A DNA stretch of 64,000 bases from assembly GCA_900769075.1 (NCBI GenBank), contig CAAGFE010000003.1, forward strand, positions 1 through 64,000. Reading direction: 5' to 3'. A program made the position numbers and the translations under genes. The stretch's first letter is position 1. The number at the start of each line of letters is the position of its first letter. The stretch comes from Clostridia bacterium. Lineage in GTDB: Bacteria; Bacillota; Clostridia; Christensenellales; Aristaeellaceae. Shown here in pieces: positions 35,451 through 44,648 of the stretch. The notes beneath the pieces were generated by a model that was not told the origin of the DNA, searched no databases, and worked only from the letters and a program-made list of their open reading frames with translations.

Positions 35451-36506
35451 ATGCTCAACTACATCGGCAAACGAATCTTGATGTTCATCCCCACGCTTAT
35501 CATCATTTCGTTCCTGATTTTCTTCATCATCCAGCTGCCGCCGGGCGACTATGTCACCTCCTATGTGGCGGCGATGGCTGCTGAGGGCGAGGTCTTCACC
35601 GCGGAGCAGATCGTGGATCTGCGCGCCCAGTTCGGCCTGGATGACCCCTGGTTCGTGCAGTACTTCAACTGGGTCAAGGGCATTGTGACCGAGGGCGATT
35701 TCGGCTACTCCTTTGAGTACGGCCGCGATGTGTGGAGCGTCATCATGGATCGCCTCTACCTGACGCTGGCTGTCTCCTTCATCATCCTGATCTTCCAGTA
35801 TGGCGTTTCGCTGCCCATTGGCATTTACTGTGCCAATCACCAGTATTCCGCCGGGGACTATATCCTTTCCTTCTTCGGCTTCATCGGCACCGCCACGCCA
35901 AACTTTCTGCTTGCCATCATCATCATGTATGCCATCTATAAATCCACGGGCAATGTGTATCTGGGCCTCTTTTCCACGGAGATGCTGCAAAACGGCATGC
36001 GCTGGGAGTATGTGCCGGAATTCCTGGGCCGCTGCGCCATCCCGCTGATCGTCATCGGCACCTCCGGCACCTGCGGCATCATCCGTACCGTGCGCGCCCA
36101 GATGCTGGATGAGCAGGCCCGCCAGTACACCCTGTGCGCCCGGGCTAAGGGCTGCTCCGAGGCGACGATCACCTACAAGTACTGCCTGCGCGCGGCGCTG
36201 AACCCGGTCGTGTCCGGCCTGGCGGGCTCGCTGCGCACCATTTTCTCAGGCTCCACCGTGTCCGCCATCGTCATGAACCTGGCCATCCAGGGCCCGGTGC
36301 TGCTGGCGGCGCTCAAATCCCAGGACATGTACCTGGCCGGCACCATCGTGCTGATCCAGGCCGTGCTGGTGCTGGTGGGCACGCTGCTCAGCGATATTGC
36401 CCTGGCCTGGCTTGACCCGCGCATCCGCTTCTCCGAGCCCGGCAAGCGCGGCGAAAGGACGCGGAAGAAGGCGGCTGGCGCTGCGCCCGCCCCGGAAAGG
36501 AGCTGA
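35451..36506 (+). CDS. ABC transporter permease, OppB/DppB type
   Basis: 351 residues. Canonical opening LNYIGKRILMFIPTLIIISF, then about six membrane spans including FIILIFQYGVSLPIG and PNFLLAIIIMYAI. The ATPase-contact region is QYTLCARAKGCSEATITYKY (the A-R-A-K-G form of Opp/Dpp permeases). It starts behind AGAAAGGATTCGAGGTCAT. Its gene is 5 nt before the second permease, so the pair is cotranslated. Confidence 0.92.
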   Translation: MLNYIGKRILMFIPTLIIISFLIFFIIQLPPGDYVTSYVAAMAAEGEVFTAEQIVDLRAQFGLDDPWFVQYFNWVKGIVTEGDFGYSFEYGRDVWSVIMDRLYLTLAVSFIILIFQYGVSLPIGIYCANHQYSAGDYILSFFGFIGTATPNFLLAIIIMYAIYKSTGNVYLGLFSTEMLQNGMRWEYVPEFLGRCAIPLIVIGTSGTCGIIRTVRAQMLDEQARQYTLCARAKGCSEATITYKYCLRAALNPVVSGLAGSLRTIFSGSTVSAIVMNLAIQGPVLLAALKSQDMYLAGTIVLIQAVLVLVGTLLSDIALAWLDPRIRFSEPGKRGERTRKKAAGAAPAPERS

Positions 36507-36511
36507 GGAAG

Positions 36512-37645
36512 ATGGCTTTGTTCAAGAAAAAGACGACCAGCGACGAAAGCTACTACATGGCCTCCCAGTGGACGCTGATGTGGCGCAAGCTCAAGAAGCA
36601 CAAGCTGGCCCGCTTCTCCCTGGTGATTCTGGCAATCCTGTACCTCGGCGCGCTCTTTGCGGATTTCTTCGCGCCCTACGGTCTGGAGGAATTCTCCTCC
36701 CTGTACAAGAATACCGCGCCGACCAAGGTCTACTGGAAGGATGAGGAGGGCAACTTCAGCCGCCCCTACGTCTATAAGCTCAAGAAGGTCAATGACCGCA
36801 AAACCTGGTCGGTCATCATCACCGAGGACACCAGCGAAAAGTATTACATCGACCTGTTTGTGGAGGGCGGGGAATACAAGCTGCTGGGCCTCATTCCCTG
36901 CAATACCCACCTCTACGGCCTGGTGGATGAAAACGGCAATGTGGACCGCACCGCCCGCATCAACATCTTCGGGGCGGATTCCACCGGCGCGTGCATCTTT
37001 TCCCGCATTCTCTTCGGCGCCCGCGTGTCGCTGACGATTCCCTTCGTGTCGGCGGCGATCAGCTTCGTGCTGGGCATATTGCTGGGCGGCATCTCCGGCT
37101 ATTTCGGGGGATTTGTGGATAACGCCATCCAGCGCGTCATTGAGGTGCTGTCGGCCATTCCATCCATCCCGCTGTGGATGGCCCTGTCCGCCGCCATCCC
37201 GCCGGATATTCCCGTGTCCTCGATGTATCTGTACATCACCATCATCCTCTCCTTCATCGGGTGGACGGGCCTGGCCCGCGTGGTGCGCGGCAAGTTCATT
37301 GCCCTGCGCAAGGAGGATTACGTCACCGCGGCCCGCCTGGCGGGTGTGAGCGATCTCAGGATCATCACCAAGCATCTGGTGCCCGGCTTCCTGAGCTATC
37401 TGATCGTGAACCTGACCCTGGGGATTCCCGGCTCCATCCTGGGCGAAACGTCCATGAGCTACCTGGGCCTGGGCATGAAGGCCCCCGCAACCAGCTGGGG
37501 CGTGCTGCTGAAGGAAACCGAGGACCTGGTTTCCGTCGCCCAGTGCCCGTGGAAGATGATTCCGCTGATCTTCGTGGTGGTCACCGTGCTGGCTTTCAAC
37601 TTCCTGGGGGACGGCCTGCGCGACGCGGCTGATCCCTACAAGTAA
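36512..37645 (+). CDS. ABC transporter permease, OppC/DppC type
   Basis: 377 residues. The N-terminal WTLMWRKLKKHKLARFSLVI precedes the first span, and a periplasmic-side insert (about 60-140, with KVYWKDEEGNFSRPYVYKLK) makes it longer than Escherichia DppC. The GADSTGACIFSRILFGARVS motif is the usual GTDxxGRDxxSRxxxGxRxS with changes; the EAA loop is DYVTAARLAGVSDLRIITKH. Six spans in the core. The insert, shared by clostridial homologues, may contact the binding protein. Confidence 0.92.
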   Translation: MALFKKKTTSDESYYMASQWTLMWRKLKKHKLARFSLVILAILYLGALFADFFAPYGLEEFSSLYKNTAPTKVYWKDEEGNFSRPYVYKLKKVNDRKTWSVIITEDTSEKYYIDLFVEGGEYKLLGLIPCNTHLYGLVDENGNVDRTARINIFGADSTGACIFSRILFGARVSLTIPFVSAAISFVLGILLGGISGYFGGFVDNAIQRVIEVLSAIPSIPLWMALSAAIPPDIPVSSMYLYITIILSFIGWTGLARVVRGKFIALRKEDYVTAARLAGVSDLRIITKHLVPGFLSYLIVNLTLGIPGSILGETSMSYLGLGMKAPATSWGVLLKETEDLVSVAQCPWKMIPLIFVVVTVLAFNFLGDGLRDAADPYK

Positions 37646-37740
37646 GCGCCTGCGGACCAATCCGCCTGAATTCCGGGAGCCTGGAATTGTCCAACGGGAC
37701 AGCTTCCTGCGTATTCCCATCGCAAAGGGGAAGAACACAT

Positions 37741-38769
37741 ATGGAGAATAAACAGCCCATCATCCAGGTGAAAAACCTGGGGGTGAACATCAAGATGGAC
37801 GAGGGTCTGCTGACCCCTGTGCGCGGCGTGGATTTCGTCATCCATCCCGGCGAAACGCTGGGCCTGGTGGGCGAATCCGGCTGCGGCAAGTCCCTGACCA
37901 GCAAGGCCATTCTGGCCATCAATGACAAGAAATGCGCCGCCACCGGCGAGATCCTCTTCCGGGACGAAAATGAGCAGCTTGTGGACATCCTGAAGCTCAA
38001 TCCCCGGGGCAAGGAGATCCGCGCCATCCGCGGCAAGCAGATCTCGATGATCTTCCAGGAGCCCATGGTGGCCTTCAGCCCCATGTACACCATCGGCAAT
38101 CAGATCAACGAGGCGACGCGGCTTCACATCACCAGGGACAAGAAAAAATCCAAGGAAATCAGCCTCAGCATGATGAAGCTGGTGGGCATCGCCAATGCGG
38201 AGAAGCGCTACGACCAGTATCCCCATGAATTTTCCGGCGGCATGCTCCAGCGCGCGCTGATCGCCATGGCCCTGGTGTGCAAGCCCCGCCTCCTGATTGC
38301 CGACGAGCCCACCACCGCCCTGGACGTGACCATTCAGGCCCAGATCCTGGAGCTGATGCAGTCCCTCCAGAAGGAGCTGGGCATGGCCATCCTCTTCATC
38401 ACCCACGACCTGGGCACCGTGGCCAAAATGTGCGACCGGGTGGCCGTGATGTACCTGGGCCGGATTGTCGAAACCGGCACCGCCCGGGAAATCTATAAGA
38501 ACCCCCAGCACCCCTATACCAAGGGGCTGATGGGCTCGGTGCACAAGATCGGCAGCCTGAAGGCGGAGCGCCTGTACTCCATCGAGGGCACGGTGCCCCT
38601 GGCGCTCAATTTGAAGCCCGGCTGCGGGTTCTACGAGCGCTGCGGCGAGCGCATCGAGGGGCTGTGCGACAAAGTGGATCCCGAAACGATGTGTGTGGAT
38701 GACACCCACTGCGTGGCCTGCCACAAATGCCGTCTGGCAGCGGAAAAGGAGGCGAGCGAACGTGACTGA
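37741..38769 (+). CDS. ABC transporter ATP-binding protein, OppD type
   Basis: 342 residues from the ATG at 37741 (MENKQPIIQVKNLG). Walker A GESGCGKS (about 44-51), ABC signature FSGGM, Walker B LLIADEPTTALD, H-loop FITHDLG. The C-terminal Cys cluster of oligopeptide ATPases is present (PGCGFYERCGERIEGLCDK...C), a probable Fe-S site. It overlaps oppF by 8 nt. It powers import together with the OppF-type subunit. Confidence 0.93.
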   Translation: MENKQPIIQVKNLGVNIKMDEGLLTPVRGVDFVIHPGETLGLVGESGCGKSLTSKAILAINDKKCAATGEILFRDENEQLVDILKLNPRGKEIRAIRGKQISMIFQEPMVAFSPMYTIGNQINEATRLHITRDKKKSKEISLSMMKLVGIANAEKRYDQYPHEFSGGMLQRALIAMALVCKPRLLIADEPTTALDVTIQAQILELMQSLQKELGMAILFITHDLGTVAKMCDRVAVMYLGRIVETGTAREIYKNPQHPYTKGLMGSVHKIGSLKAERLYSIEGTVPLALNLKPGCGFYERCGERIEGLCDKVDPETMCVDDTHCVACHKCRLAAEKEASERD

Positions 38770-39778
38770 GCAGGAGAAGAAGGAGCTGATTCTCTCCGTC
38801 CGCAGCGTGTCCAAGCGCTTCACCTCCGGCGATGTGTGCGTGCGCGCGGTCACCAACGTCAGCTTTGACGTGTGCAAGGGCGAAACCATCGGCATCGTGG
38901 GGGAATCCGGCTGCGGCAAGACCACGCTGGGGCGCTGCATCGTCCGGGCCATCGAGGCCAGCGAGGGCGAGGTGATCTACAAGACCCTCGCCGGGGAGGA
39001 GGTCAACTTCCTCAACCTGGACAAGAAGCAGATGAAGCCCATCCGCAAGGAAATCCAGATGATCTTCCAGGATCCCTATTCCTCCCTGGATCCCCGCATG
39101 ACGGTGCTGGACATCATCGGCGAGCCGATCAAGGCCAACTACCCCAAGATGCCCAAAAAGGAGCGGGAAGCCCTGGTGAAGGACATCGCCGCGAAGGTCG
39201 GACTCAACACCACCTACCTCATGCGCTACCCCCACGCCTTCTCCGGCGGACAGCGCCAGCGCATCGGTATCGCCCGCGCGCTGATTTTGAAGCCCCAGGT
39301 CATCGTCTGCGATGAGGCCGTGTCCGCCCTGGACGTGTCGATTCAGGCGCAGATCATCAACCTGCTCCGGGATCTGCAGAAGGAAATGAACCTGACCTAC
39401 ATTTTCATCAGCCATGACCTGTCCGTGGTGGAGCACATCTCCGACAAGGTGGGCGTGATGTATCTGGGCAAGATGGTGGAGTTCGGCGAGACGGAGAAGC
39501 TCTTTGCCAGCCCGAAGCACCCCTACACGGAGGCGCTGCTTTCCGCCGTGCCCGTGGCCGACCCGGATGTGCAGATGGACCGCATTCCCCTCAGGGGCGA
39601 AATTCCCAACCCCGCCAATCCGCCCAGCGGCTGCTATTTCCACGAGCGCTGCCGCTACTGCACCGAAATATGCCGCACCGACGTGCCGGAGCTGCATGAG
39701 GTGGACGGACGCATGGTTGCCTGCCATCGCGCCGGGGAACTGTCCCTGCGCGGGTTTGACTACTCGACGGTGGAATGA
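38762..39778 (+). CDS. ABC transporter ATP-binding protein, OppF type (GTG start)
   Basis: 338 residues. The start is GTG at 38762, inside the end of oppD and behind AAAGGAGGCGAGCGAAC; an ATG at 38693 in this frame has no such site. Walker A GESGCGKT, signature FSGGQRQR, Walker B VIVCDEAVSALD, H-loop FISHDLS. The C-terminal cysteine region is PSGCYFHERCRYCTEICRT, as in OppF. Heterodimer partner of the OppD-type subunit. Confidence 0.93.
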   Translation: MTEQEKKELILSVRSVSKRFTSGDVCVRAVTNVSFDVCKGETIGIVGESGCGKTTLGRCIVRAIEASEGEVIYKTLAGEEVNFLNLDKKQMKPIRKEIQMIFQDPYSSLDPRMTVLDIIGEPIKANYPKMPKKEREALVKDIAAKVGLNTTYLMRYPHAFSGGQRQRIGIARALILKPQVIVCDEAVSALDVSIQAQIINLLRDLQKEMNLTYIFISHDLSVVEHISDKVGVMYLGKMVEFGETEKLFASPKHPYTEALLSAVPVADPDVQMDRIPLRGEIPNPANPPSGCYFHERCRYCTEICRTDVPELHEVDGRMVACHRAGELSLRGFDYSTVE

Positions 39779-39816
39779 CTGCAGGGGGATATCAGCAACG
39801 AAAGGGGACTTGAAGG

Positions 39817-40749
39817 ATGTCCTTCACCAAAGCGGATTTAGCGATTTCGACCATGTGGAATTTCCGCAAGGCCCATTCCGGCGAGGAGCTGATTGACCAG
39901 CTCCTCGCCCTGGGCTTTCAGCGGGTGGAACTGAATTATCAGGTGCGCACCGAGTGGCTCTCCGGCATCCGCCGCCGCATCGACGAGGGCGCGATTGCCG
40001 TTTCCAGCGTGCACAACGTGTTCCCCAAGACGCTGGACAATCAGTTCAACACCGACTCCGTGATGCTGGGCTACGAGGATGAAGGCCTCCGCCAGCAGGC
40101 CGTCGAATTGGCCAAGGGCAGCGTCGAGTGGGCCTGTGTGCTGGGCGCGGGCGCGGTGGTGTTCCATCCCACCGAGGTGCCCCTGGATCCCCGGACGTAC
40201 GACATTCCGCTCAAGAAGCTCATCGCCGCCCACAAGCAGGACACGGCGGAATACCGCGAGCTCCACGAAAGGATGCTGGCGGCCCGCCAGGCCCAGCCCT
40301 ACCTCGACCGGATGATGAAATCCATCGACGAGCTGGCGAACTATGTCGTGAAGTTCAATCTGCCCGTCAAATTGGGCATGGAGAACCGCGCCATGTGCCA
40401 GCAGTGCCCGATTTTCTCCGAGTTTGACCTGATCGCCGACCGCTTTGCCGGCGGCCCGGTGGGCATCTGGCTGGACACCGGCCATGCCATCATGATGACG
40501 GAGATGGGCCTCCAGCAGCTGCCCCTGTCGAAGAAGGCGGCGGATATGATCGTGGGCATGCACATCCACGACGCGGCGGATGCGCTGGATCACTATGCCC
40601 CCTGCACGCTGCCGGGGGATGTGCTGTCTCCCTATCGCCAGTACATCGTGAACAGCCCGATCAAGGTGCTGGAGCTGTCCGGACGGCTGAGCGCGGAGGA
40701 GATCATCACCGGCACAGAAAGGTTTGTGGCACAGTATGGCAACGGCTGA
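39817..40749 (+). CDS. Sugar phosphate isomerase/epimerase-like TIM-barrel protein
   Basis: 310 residues of the AP-endonuclease-2-like TIM barrel. It opens LAISTMWNFRKAHSGEELID; metal-ligand-type segments are VSSVHNVFPK, GAGAVVFHPTEVPL, LGMENRAMC, IWLDTGHAIMM and GMHIHDAADALDHYAP. The fold covers isomerases, epimerases and dehydratases of free sugars; the substrate cannot be told. It comes 38 nt after the transporter ATPase, so it probably acts on a sugar released after import. Its end overlaps the next, broken gene by 14 nt. Confidence 0.82.
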   Translation: MSFTKADLAISTMWNFRKAHSGEELIDQLLALGFQRVELNYQVRTEWLSGIRRRIDEGAIAVSSVHNVFPKTLDNQFNTDSVMLGYEDEGLRQQAVELAKGSVEWACVLGAGAVVFHPTEVPLDPRTYDIPLKKLIAAHKQDTAEYRELHERMLAARQAQPYLDRMMKSIDELANYVVKFNLPVKLGMENRAMCQQCPIFSEFDLIADRFAGGPVGIWLDTGHAIMMTEMGLQQLPLSKKAADMIVGMHIHDAADALDHYAPCTLPGDVLSPYRQYIVNSPIKVLELSGRLSAEEIITGTERFVAQYGNG

Positions 40750-41495
40750 TTCCCTACGGGCGCGGAAGCTGCTGGAACGGGTGACCGGCGAATACCGGCG
40801 AATCCTCGGGCGGAGCTGACGGGCGTCTACCTGCACGGCTCGATGGCCTTCGGGTGCTTCACCTGGGCAACGGGGGATATCGACTTCCTGGTGGCGGTGG
40901 AGGCGCCCCTCACCCAGGCGGAGAAGGAAGCCCTCGTCCGGGTGCTGGTGGATTTCACGCCCGATGCGCCCCCCAAGGGCTTCGAGATGAGCGTGGTGCT
41001 GCGGGCGGTATCCAGTACCCAACGCCCTTTGAACTGCATTTTTCCAACGCCCACCTGGCCCGCGCGGCGGCGGAGCTCAGCGCCTACTGCCGGGATATGC
41101 ACGGGGCGGATCCCGACCTGGCTGCGCACATCACCGTGCTGCGCCACAGGGGAGAAGCGCTCTGCGGCGCCCCGGTGGACGCCGTGTTCGGGGAGGTTCC
41201 CCGGCACTGCTATGCGGACAGCATCCTCTCCGATGTGCGCAGCGCGCCGGAGGACATCCGCGATAACCCGGTCTATGTCATCCTGAACCTGTGCCGGGTG
41301 CTGGCCTGCCTCCAGGGCGGCGAAGTGCTGTCCAAGCGCCAGGGCGGGGAATGGGGCCTTCAGCATCTGCCGGAGGAATATCATCCGCTGCTGAGGGCTG
41401 CCCTCGCGGCCTACGGCGGCGCGGCTTTCCCGGAGGGCCTGCCCCTGGAGGCCTTCGCGGCGGACATGCTTGCCCGGATCCATCCATTTGCATAA
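40736..41495 (+). pseudogene. Frameshifted nucleotidyltransferase (aminoglycoside adenylyltransferase-like)
   Basis: The reading frame changes twice. It begins MATADSLRARKLLERVTGEY (ATG 40736), shifts within 40807-40815 into LTGVYLHGSMAFGCFTWATG, which holds the nucleotidyltransferase G-S...D-I-D-F site (GDIDFLV), and shifts again near 41010-41017 into YPTPFELHFSNAHL through to IHPFA at 41495. Restoring one G (GGG to GGGG) and one C (CC to CCC) gives one frame of about 253 residues. Both changes are single-base losses in short homopolymers, so they are either real decay or consensus-sequence errors. If intact it would be a DUF4111/AadA-like protein of unknown substrate. Confidence 0.8.
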
Positions 41496-41498
41496 GTG

Positions 41499-41527
41499 AA
41501 GCGGCTTCCGACCCGGGGGCCGCTTTC
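41499..41527 (+). terminator. Terminator-like hairpin after the broken nucleotidyltransferase
   Basis: AAGCGGC (41499-41505) pairs with GCCGCTT (41519-41525), followed by TCCCCC rather than a long U tract, so read-through into the mannosidase gene 27 nt on is likely. Confidence 0.4.
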
Positions 41528-41553
41528 CCCCATCATCCTCCCGGAGGTGCATC

Positions 41554-44466
41554 ATGAACCGTCTCCCACGCCAGAACCGCCAGCGCATTCAAGCCTGGCG
41601 GCAGGAACTGAAGAATCACCTGTACACCCCCGTCGGCCCGGTGGATTTTGTCGGGCTGACCACCTTTGACCGCCTTACCCCGGCGCAGGCCGCGGTGCTG
41701 CCCATGCGCCCCTTTCCGGCAGGCACGAAATGGGGCGCTTGCTGGGAATACGCCTGGTTCGCCGCCGAAATGACCTTGCCTGCCGCATGCGAAGGCCGCC
41801 GCGTGGTGCTCCTGCCCGGGTTGGGCGGCGAGCAGCTGATCTATGTGGATGGCCGGGCAGCGGGCTCCAACGACAAGGGCCGCGACCATGTGACCCTCCG
41901 CCAATGCGCCCGGGCTGGCGAAACGGTGCAGGTGCTGATCGAAAGCTACGCCGGACACGGCGCCCGGCTGGAGAACATGGGCCCCTGTCCGCCGGAAAGG
42001 CAGGCCATACCGCCGGTGCCGGAGGCGCAGTGCAAGGTGGGAAGCAGCGTCCTCGCCCTGTGGAACGAGGACGCTTACCAGCTCTATCTGGATGTGGAAA
42101 TCCTCTGCGATCTGCTGGGCCAGCTGGACGGGAAGTCCCTGCGGTATCAGCGGGTGGCGAAGGCGCTCATGGACTTCACCCACACGGCGGATTTTGAGCT
42201 GCCGATGGAGGCGCGTCACGAGAGCTTCCGCCGCGCCCAGGAGGTGCTGCGTCCGGCGATGGCGTGCCGCAACGGCTCCACCGCGCCGGTGATGTGGCTG
42301 CTGGGGCAGTCCCACATCGACCTGGCATGGCTCTGGCCCCAGGAGGAAACCTGGCACAAGGTGGCCCGCACCTACGCCAATCAGCTGGCGCTGATGGACG
42401 AATACCCCGAGTACCGCTTTCTGCTCTGCGAGCCCCGGCTGCTGGACATGCTGCGAGCGCAGCATCCGGCGCTGTGGACGCGGGTGCTGGCTGCCTTCCA
42501 GCGCGGACAGATCGACGCGGACGGCGCGTTCTACGTCGAGTGCGACACAAATCTGCCCGGCGGCGAGAGCCTTATTCGCCAGCTTGTCCGCGGGAAACGC
42601 TGGTTCAAGGCGAATTTCGGCGTGGACAGCCAGGTCGCCTGGCAGCCGGATACCTTCGGCTACTCCGGCGTACTGCCCCAGATTCTCGCCAAGCTGAACA
42701 TCCCCTATTTCGCCACCCAGAAGCTCCTGCGGGCCGACCCGGAGTGCGAACGCTTCCCGTACCAGAATTTCATCTGGGAGGGCATTGACGGCAGCACGGT
42801 GCAGGCGCTGTCCTTCTTCAAGAACAACGCGCAGGTCACGCCCTCGCAGTTTGTGCAGCGGTGGAACGACAACCGCGCCCAGCAGGAGAACATCGACACG
42901 CTGCTGTATCCCTTCGGCTTCGGGGACGGCGGCGGCGGCGCGACCCGCGACATGGTGGAAAACGTGCGCCGCATGACCGATCTGGAGGGCCTGCCCCGGG
43001 CCCATTACGGCAGCCTGAGGGGATTCTTCGAGGAAACCGCCCGACAGGCGGAGGGCAACCGCTGGGTCGGGGAGCTCTACCTGAGCTGGCACCGGGGCAC
43101 CTATACCACCCAGCGCAAAACCAAGCAGCTGGCGGCGCAGCTGGAGCGCCTTCTCCACGATGCGGAAGCCCTGCTGGCCCTTCTGCCCGCAAAGGAACGG
43201 ACGGCCTATCTGCCCGTGGCTGAAAAGGCCTGGGATGTGCTGATGTTCCACCAGTTCCACGATGTGGCGGGCGGCGTGGGCATCCGCCGGGTGCATCAGG
43301 AGGCGGAAAAGGCGCTGACGGAGCAGGTCGGGGCCATCAAGGAACTGATTTCCTCCCTGACGGCGCGGCTGCCCCGGGCGGTGGCGCCTGTGCCCGTGCT
43401 GCCGGAGGGCGGTGACGTCTGCATCACGGAAACACCCGACGGCTTCCTGATGGAAAACGCCCTGCTGCGGGTGACCATCGACCGGCAGGGGGCCATCACG
43501 GCCATCACCGACAAGCGCAGCGGTCTGCCGCTGATGAACCCCGGGCAGAAGATGAACGACTGGCGGCTGTACGAGAACGTCGAGCCGGTCTACGACGGCT
43601 GGGAGATGAGCCGCGACTGGCGCACACGGCGGCTGGACGCCGATCTGCATGCGGAGTGCCGCATATTTGCCGATACGCCTCAGCAGGCAGCGCTGGCGGT
43701 GACCTACCAGTTCGGCGAAAGCCGGGCGGAGATGATCATCCGCCTGGTTGCGGGGGATGACAAGATCAGGGTGGATGCAGAGGTGGACTGGCACGAGCGC
43801 CGCAGGCTGCTGAAGGTGCACTTTGCGTCCAACGTGCTGTGCGATGACGCGCTGCATGAGATCCAGTTCGGCCATGTGAAGCGCCCCTGCCATGCTTCCC
43901 ATGCCTATGCGGCGGATCGCTACGAGAGCTGCTCCAACCGCTGGACGGCCCTGTGCGAGGAAAACCGCGGCTTTGCCATCCTGACAGAGGACATCCGCGG
44001 CGTCTCCACCGACCGGGGCGAAATTGCCCTGTCCCTGCTGCGCGCACCCCTGGTACCCGATGATACCGCCGACCGGGGCGAGCATCAGTTCAGCTACGCC
44101 ATCATGCCCCTCGCTGCCGCCTTCAAGGACAGCGGCGTGGTCAAGGCGGGGTATGCGTTCAATCAGCCGCAGTACCACGCCGGGCCGTGGGAATGGTTCC
44201 GCGTGGACGCGGGCTTTGCCTGCGACAGCGACGCCATCATCCTGGAAACCATCAAGCCTGCCGACGACGGCTCCGACGACATCATCCTCCGCCTGTACGA
44301 GAGCCTGCGTACCCATGCCACGGGGACGCTGCGCCTGCCCTTTGAGGCGCGGGTGTACGAATCCGCCATGGACGAAGGCGAAACCGGTGCGCTCATCGGG
44401 ACGGGCAGGGAGGTTCCCCTGACCATGAAGCCCTTTGAGATCCGGACGCTGCGCATCGTCCGGTGA
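41554..44466 (+). CDS. GH38 alpha-mannosidase, copy 2
   Basis: 970 residues starting behind CTCCCGGAGGTGCATC. It aligns by eye along its whole length with the 27595-30654 enzyme: GACWEYAWF, YAGHG, PPERQAIPPVPEAQC, SHIDLAWLWP, the nucleophile Asp near 366 in WQPDTFGYS, FHQFHDVAGG. It is about 50 residues shorter, chiefly because the linker around residues 605-660 lacks the VNTLPWDRR segment found in copy 1. The catalytic residues are kept. No signal peptide. It lies at the end of the transporter-operon strand and could be transcribed by read-through; no own promoter was seen. Confidence 0.92.
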   Translation: MNRLPRQNRQRIQAWRQELKNHLYTPVGPVDFVGLTTFDRLTPAQAAVLPMRPFPAGTKWGACWEYAWFAAEMTLPAACEGRRVVLLPGLGGEQLIYVDGRAAGSNDKGRDHVTLRQCARAGETVQVLIESYAGHGARLENMGPCPPERQAIPPVPEAQCKVGSSVLALWNEDAYQLYLDVEILCDLLGQLDGKSLRYQRVAKALMDFTHTADFELPMEARHESFRRAQEVLRPAMACRNGSTAPVMWLLGQSHIDLAWLWPQEETWHKVARTYANQLALMDEYPEYRFLLCEPRLLDMLRAQHPALWTRVLAAFQRGQIDADGAFYVECDTNLPGGESLIRQLVRGKRWFKANFGVDSQVAWQPDTFGYSGVLPQILAKLNIPYFATQKLLRADPECERFPYQNFIWEGIDGSTVQALSFFKNNAQVTPSQFVQRWNDNRAQQENIDTLLYPFGFGDGGGGATRDMVENVRRMTDLEGLPRAHYGSLRGFFEETARQAEGNRWVGELYLSWHRGTYTTQRKTKQLAAQLERLLHDAEALLALLPAKERTAYLPVAEKAWDVLMFHQFHDVAGGVGIRRVHQEAEKALTEQVGAIKELISSLTARLPRAVAPVPVLPEGGDVCITETPDGFLMENALLRVTIDRQGAITAITDKRSGLPLMNPGQKMNDWRLYENVEPVYDGWEMSRDWRTRRLDADLHAECRIFADTPQQAALAVTYQFGESRAEMIIRLVAGDDKIRVDAEVDWHERRRLLKVHFASNVLCDDALHEIQFGHVKRPCHASHAYAADRYESCSNRWTALCEENRGFAILTEDIRGVSTDRGEIALSLLRAPLVPDDTADRGEHQFSYAIMPLAAAFKDSGVVKAGYAFNQPQYHAGPWEWFRVDAGFACDSDAIILETIKPADDGSDDIILRLYESLRTHATGTLRLPFEARVYESAMDEGETGALIGTGREVPLTMKPFEIRTLRIVR

Positions 44467-44509
44467 GCTGGGGAAAATGGGGCAAAAACGCCCTGAATAC
44501 GAATGTTTG

Positions 44510-44581
44510 CCGAATAGAAGCAAAAAAGATTCGGAAATTTGCGAAATAACCCTTGCAAATGGGGACGTTTGGCGGTATACT
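44510..44581 (+). promoter_or_regulatory. purC-like promoter with PurBox-like inverted pair
   Basis: TTGCAA (44553-44558), 17 nt, TATACT (44576-44581) is the promoter. Upstream CCGAAT (44510-44515) and ATTCGG (44529-44534) are inverted, with CGAA and TTCG 15 nt apart, close to the paired PurBoxes (A-W-W-W-C-C-G-A-A-C core) bound by Bacillus-type PurR. The second box read on the minus strand is ATTTCCGAATCTT. Binding is inferred. Confidence 0.6.
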
Positions 44582-44648
44582 ATCCACCGGCTACCCGAAT
44601 GCAGGCGGCAATTTGTCGTCAGAACAAGAGAATGGAGAGGAAAATTCA

